Of a stretch of 64,000 nt of DNA, positions 59,023 through 64,000 are shown in pieces (position 1 is the first letter of the stretch; each line of letters opens with the position of its first letter). Under the pieces are notes generated by a model. That model was not told the origin of the DNA. It saw only the letters and a program-made list of their open reading frames with translations, and did no database searches. The position numbers were made by a program, and so were the translations under genes. Origin of the DNA: Ptiloglossa arizonensis (taxonomy: Eukaryota > Arthropoda > Insecta > Hymenoptera > Colletidae); contig NW_027478870.1 in assembly GCF_051014685.1 (NCBI RefSeq), positions 124,001-188,000 on the forward strand, written 5' to 3'.

Positions 59023-59799
59023 GGTCATTCCTTGTACGTGATACGTCATACGTTATATGTTATACGTTATACGTTATACGTTTTACGTTATACGTTATAC
59101 GTTATACGTTATACGTCATACGTTATACGTTATACGTTATACGTCATACGTCATAGGTTATACGTTATACGTTATGCGTTATACGTTCTACGTTATTCGT
59201 TATACGTTATACGTTATACGTTATACGTTATACGTTATACGTTATACGTTATACGTTATACGTTATCCGTTATACGTTATACGTTGTACGTTATACGTTA
59301 CACGTCTTACGTTATACGTTGTACGTTTTACGTTATACGTTACATGTTATACGTTATACGTTACACGTTTTACGTTGTACGTTATACGTTCTACGTTATA
59401 CGTTAGACGTTATACGTTATACGTTATACGTTATACATTATACGTTATACGTTATACGTTATACGTTATACGTTATACGTTATACGTTATACGTTATACG
59501 TTATGCGTTATACGTTATACGTTATACGTTATACGTTATACGTTATACGTTATACGTTATACGTTATACGTTTTACGTTATACGTTATACGTTATACGTT
59601 ATACGTTGTACGTTATACGTTATACGTTATACGTTATGCGTTATACGTTTTACGATATACGTTATACGTTATACGTTATACGTTATAAGTTATACGTTAT
59701 ACGTTATACGTTATACGTTATACGTTATACGTTATACGTTATACGTTATACGTTATACGTTATACGTTATACGTTATACGTTATACGTTATACGTTAGA
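59023..59799 (+). repeat. 777-bp tandem HOR, copy 2
   Basis: Near-identical to copy 1. The block differs by one unit (CTTGTAC in place of CTTATAC at about 59,031). A C7A unit near 59,685 is present here and lacking at the matching place in copy 1. Confidence 0.9.
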
Positions 59800-61913
59800 C
59801 GTTGTACGTTATACGTTATACGTTATACGTTATACGTTATACGTTATACGTTATACGTTATACGTTATACGTTATACGTTAAACGTTATACGTTATACGT
59901 TATACGTTATACGTTATACGTTATACGTTATACGTTATACGTTATACGTTATACGTTATACGTTATACGTTATACGTTATACGTCATACGTTATAAGTTA
60001 TACGTTATACGTCATACGTCATAGGTTATACGTTATACGTTATGCGTTATACGTTCTACGTTATTCGTTATACGTTATACGTTATACGTTATACGTTATA
60101 CGTTATACGTTATACGCTATGCGTTATGCGTTATAGGATATACGTTATGCGTTATAGGATATACGTTATACGTTATACGTTATAGGTCATTCCTTATACG
60201 TGATACGTCATACGTTATATGTTATACGTTATACGTTATACGTTTTACGTTATACGTTATACGTTATACGTTATACGTCATACGTTATACGTTATACGTT
60301 ATACGTTATACGTCATACGTCATAGGTTATACGTTATACGTTATGCGTTATACGTTCTACGTTATTCGTTATACGTTATACGTTATACGTTATACGTTAT
60401 ACGTTATACGTTATACGTTATACGTTATCCGTTATACGTTATACGTTGTACGTTATACGTTACACGTCTTACGTTATACGTTGTACGTTTTACGTTATAC
60501 GTTACATGTTATACGTTATACGTTACACGTTTTACGTTGTACGTTATACGTTCTACGTTATACGTTAGACGTTATACGTTATACGTTATACGTTATACAT
60601 TATACGTTATACGTTATACGTTATACGTTATACGTTATACGTTATACGTTATACGTTATACGTTATGCGTTATACGTTATACGTTATACGTTATACGTTA
60701 TACGTTATACGTTATACGTTATACGTTATACGTTTTACGTTATACGTTATACGTTATACGTTATACGTTGTACGTTATACGTTATACGTTATACGTTATG
60801 CGTTATACGTTTTACGATATACGTTATACGTTATACGTTATACGTTATAAGTTATACGTTATACGTTATACGTTATACGTTATACGTTATACGTTATACG
60901 TTATACGTTATACGTTATACGTTATACGTTATACGTTATACGTTAGACGTTGTACGTTATACGTTATACGTTATACGTTATACGTTATACGTTCTACGTT
61001 ATACGTTTTACGTTATACGTTCTACGTTATACGTTATACGTTATACGTTATACGTTATACGTTATACGTTATACGTTATACGTTATACGTTATACGTTAT
61101 ACGTTATACGTTATACGTTATACGTTATACGTTATACGTTATACGTTATACGTTATACGTTATACGTTATACGTTATACGTTATACGTTATACGTTATAC
61201 GTTATACGTTATACGTTATACGTTATACGTTATACGTTATACGTTATACGTTATACGCTATGCGTTATGCGTTATAGGATATACGTTATGCGTTATAGGA
61301 TATACGTTATACGTTATACGTTATAGGTCATACCTTATACGTGATACGTCATACGTTATATGTTATACGTTATACGTTATATGTTATACGTTATACGTTA
61401 TACGTTATACGTTATACGTTATACGTTATCCGTTATACGTTATACGTTATACGTTACACGTTATACGTTATACGTTATACGTTTTACGTTATACGTTACA
61501 TGTTATACGTTATACGTTACACGTTATACGTTGTACGTTATACGTTCTACGTTATACCTTAGACGTTATACGTTATACGTTATACGTCATAGGTTATACG
61601 TTATACGTTATACGTTATACGTTATACGTTATACGTTATGCGTTATACGTTTTACGATATACGTTATACGTTATACGTTATACGTTATAAGTTATACGTT
61701 ATATGTTATACGTTATACGGTATACGTTATACGTTATACGTTATACGTTACACGTTATACGTTTTACGTTATACTTTATACGTTAGACGTTATACGTTAT
61801 ACGTTATACGTTATACGTCATACGTTATACGTTATACGTTATACGCTATGCGTTATGCGTTATAGGATATACGTTATGCGTTATAGGATATACGTTATAC
61901 GTTATACGTTATA
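59800..61913 (+). repeat. Further type IV HORs and cassette D copy 5
   Basis: Type IV core at 60,185 (1,162 bp, 166 units after the previous one) opens a third copy of the 58,246 HOR. A 33-unit pure tract lies at 61,026-61,256. Cassette D follows at 61,341-61,913 with its CTTAGAC unit near 61,557, and carries a private GGTATAC unit (T2G) at 61,719. Confidence 0.85.
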
Positions 61914-62754
61914 GGTCATTCCTTATACGTGATACGTCATACGTTATATGTTATACGTTATACGTTATACGTTGTACGTTATACGTTACACGTTATACGT
62001 TATACGTTGTACGTTTTACGTTATACGTTACATGTTATACGTTATACGTTACACGTTTTACGTTGTACGTTATACGTTCTACGTTATACGTTAGACGTTA
62101 TACGTTATACGTTATACGTTATACGTTATACGTTATACGTTCTACGTTATACGTTTTACGTTATACGTTATACGTTATACGTTATACGTTGTACGTTATA
62201 CGTTATGCGTTATACGTTCTACGTTATTCGTTATACGTTATACGTTATACGTTATACGTTATACGTTATACGTTATACGTTATACGTTATACGTTATACG
62301 TTATACGTTATACGTTATACGTTATACGTTATACGTTATACGTTATACGTTATGCGTTATACGTTATACGTTATACGTTATACGTTATACGTTATACGTT
62401 ATACGTTATACGTTATACGTTATACGTTATACGTTATACGTTATACGTTATACGTTATACGTTATACGTTATACGTTATACGTTATGCGTTATACGTTTT
62501 ACGATATACGTTATACGTTATACGTTATACGTTATACGTTGTACGTTATACGTTATACGTTACACGTTATACGTTATACGTTATACGTTATACGTTATAC
62601 GTTATACGTTATACGTTATACGTTATACGTTATACGTTATACGTTATACGTTATACGTTATACGTTATACGTTATACGTTATACGTTATACGTTATACGT
62701 TATACGTTATACGTTATACGTTATACGTTATACGTTATACGTTATACGTTATAC
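61914..62754 (+). repeat. Type IV HOR joined to the cassette E approach
   Basis: The type IV core at 61,914 is followed by a shortened arm (A4G, T5C, A4G, A4T, GTTACAT, T5C, A4T, A4G, A4C, T5G). Next come the A4C-A4T-A4G-A6G-A4C-A6T cluster near 62,141-62,230, and then the A6G-A4T-T2A trio with A4G and T5C units at 62,485-62,565. Confidence 0.8.
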
Positions 62755-64000
62755 GCTACGCGTTATGCGTTATAGGATATACGTTATGCGTTGCAGGATA
62801 TACGTTATACGTTATACGTTATAGGTCATACCATATACGTGATACGTCATACGTTATATGTTATACGTTATAGGTTATACGTTATACGCTATACGTTAGA
62901 CGTTATACGTTATACATTATACGTTATACGTTATACGTTATACGTTCTACGTTCTACGTTTCACGATATACGTTATACGTTATACGTTATACGTTATACG
63001 TTATGCGTTATACGTTATACGTTATACGTTATACGTTATACGTTATACGTTATACGTTATACGTTATACGTTATACGTTATACGTTATACGTTATACGTT
63101 ATACGTTATACGTTATACGTTATACGTTATACGTTATAGGTCATTCCTTATACGTGACACGTCATACGTTATATGTTATACGTTATACGTTATACGTTTT
63201 ACGTTATACGTTATACGTTATACGTTATACGTCATACGTTATATGTTATACGTTATACGTTATACGTTATGCGTTATACGTTATACGTTATACGTTAAAC
63301 ATTATACGTTATACGTTATACGTTATACGTTATACGTTATACGTTATACGTTATACGTTATACGTTATACGTTATACGTTATACGTTATACGTTATATGT
63401 TATACGTTATACGTTATACGTTATACGTTATACGTTATAGGTCATACCTTATACGTTATGCGTTATACGTTTTACGATATACGTTATACGTTATACGTTA
63501 TACGTTATACGTTGTACGTTATACGTTATACGTTACACGTTATACGTTATACGTTATACGTTATACGTTATACGTTATACGTTATACGTTATACGTTATA
63601 CGTTATACGTTATACGTTATACGTTATACGTTATACGTTATACGTTATACGTTATACGTTATACGTTATACGTTATACGTTATACGTTATACGTTATACG
63701 TTATACGCTACGCGTTATGCGTTATAGGATATACGTTATGCGTTGCAGGATATACGTTATACGTTATACGTTATAGGTCATACCATATACGTGATACGTC
63801 ATACGTTATATGTTATACGTTATAGGTTATACGTTATACGCTATACGTTAGACGTTATACGTTATACATTATACGTTATACGTTATACGTTCTACGTTCT
63901 ACGTTTCACGATATACGTTATACGTTATACGTTATACGTTATACGTTATGCGTTATACGTTATACGTTATACGTTATACGTTATACGTTATACGCTATAC
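62755..64000 (+). repeat. Cassette E, copy 3 (cut by window end)
   Basis: Starts with GCTACGC, GTTATGC at 62,755, again at 63,707 (952 bp, 136 units). It matches copy 2 at a constant 10,430 bp up to the last unit in the window, GCTATAC at 63,994, whose partner is at 53,564. The cassette probably continues beyond the window. Confidence 0.87.

Larger units (their letters stand above)
1..64000 (+). repeat. Heptanucleotide satellite array, unit GTTATAC, about 9,140 units
   Basis: Every stretch of the window reads as head-to-tail 7-base units GTTATAC or one- to three-base variants of it, in one orientation with no inversion seen. Unit composition is G1 A2 T3 C1 (28.6% GC), with one CpG formed at each unit junction. 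Both window ends lie inside the array. No non-satellite insert larger than one base was found. Variants are ordered into higher-order repeats, annotated separately. Short-unit satellites of this kind are known from heterochromatin of eukaryotes; the 7-bp satellites of Drosophila virilis are a precedent for unit length but have a different sequence. The host lineage cannot be told from this sequence. Confidence 0.99.

Noticed and set aside
527..63825. Numerous + strand open frames of 60-650 codons, overlapping in all three frames
   Set aside because: All translate to the same VIRYTLY-type heptad with scattered substitutions, in every frame. Starts and stops are set by variant heptamers. There is no ribosome-site pattern, no domain and no codon preference. 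They are by-products of the satellite.
1..64000. Telomeric repeat array
   Set aside because: Known telomere repeats of 5-8 bases carry a G-rich strand with G runs. This unit has a single G and no G run, and shows HOR variation inside an array over 64 kb long.
1..64000. CRISPR array or other spacer-repeat system
   Set aside because: There are no unique spacers between repeats; the intervals are themselves the same heptamer. Block spacings vary from 350 bp to over 3 kb.
1..64000. Promoters from TATA or -10-like motifs in every unit
   Set aside because: TTATAC occurs about 9,000 times by construction of the repeat, so the motif carries no information here.
1..64000. Identity with the 7-bp satellites of Drosophila virilis
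   Set aside because: Those units, as I recall them (AAACTAC and close relatives), differ from GTTATAC and GTATAAC in every rotation I tried. Only the unit length is shared.
1..64000. Hairpin, cruciform or terminator structures
   Set aside because: The unit has only very short self-complementary parts (ACGT, TATA), and no long inverted repeat was seen. The weak TGA/TCA dyad in the core block is too short to call a structure.
1..64000. Z-DNA-forming alternating purine-pyrimidine tract
   Set aside because: Alternation is broken by the TT step in each unit, and the steps are mostly TA, which are poor Z-formers.

Overview
The whole 64 kb window is one uninterrupted satellite array. It is built from the heptanucleotide GTTATAC (reverse complement GTATAAC), about 9,140 head-to-tail units, all in the same orientation. 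The array runs off both ends of the window, so its true size exceeds 64 kb. I see no gene, RNA gene, transposon, CRISPR array or other foreign insert. Long open frames do occur on the + strand, but they follow from the repeat itself. A stop-free 7-base unit gives the same 7-residue cycle (V-I-R-Y-T-L-Y) in all three frames. The reverse unit carries TAA once per 21 bases in every frame, so the - strand is closed. I annotate no CDS.

Organism: nothing here is taxonomically diagnostic. Tens of kilobases of a 5-10 bp satellite with higher-order structure fit eukaryotic constitutive heterochromatin (centromeric, pericentromeric or sex/B-chromosome satellite) seen in a long-read assembly. That is inference; a prokaryotic source is unlikely but cannot be excluded from the sequence alone.

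The array is not featureless. Units differing from the consensus (written G1 T2 T3 A4 T5 A6 C7) fall in recurring ordered clusters, which define higher-order repeats (HORs). Layout: (i) 1-18.7 kb, domain I, with twelve copies of a 112-bp variant block (type I) spaced 0.35-3.3 kb, and a 1.61-kb tandem duplication at 7.5-10.7 kb. (ii) 18.7-25.1 kb, a transition to type II blocks, with short HORs of 357-581 bp and then HORs marked by an A6T-bearing unit. (iii) 25.2-32.0 kb, a tandem duplication of about 3.6/3.15 kb. (iv) 32-39.35 kb, mixed short HORs, including a 105-bp HOR at 34.05-34.37 kb. (v) 39.4-56.1 kb, a very large tandem duplication (about 7.7 kb and 9.0 kb), with a 1,778-bp tandem duplication nested in the second copy and a 518-bp one in the first. 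(vi) 54.9-64 kb, tandem duplications of 1,407 and 777 bp and a third copy of a 1.25-kb cassette, cut by the window end.

The heptamer register is kept almost perfectly. Taking the unit start modulo 7, the phase is 1 up to 3,360, then 2 up to 25,530, then 1 up to 29,169, then 0 to the end. These three steps correspond to one 8-mer and two 6-mers, and the two 6-mers are copies of one event. Every duplication offset I measured is a multiple of 7 once these slips are counted. This is the pattern expected from in-register unequal exchange or amplification with point substitution, and with very little single-base slippage.
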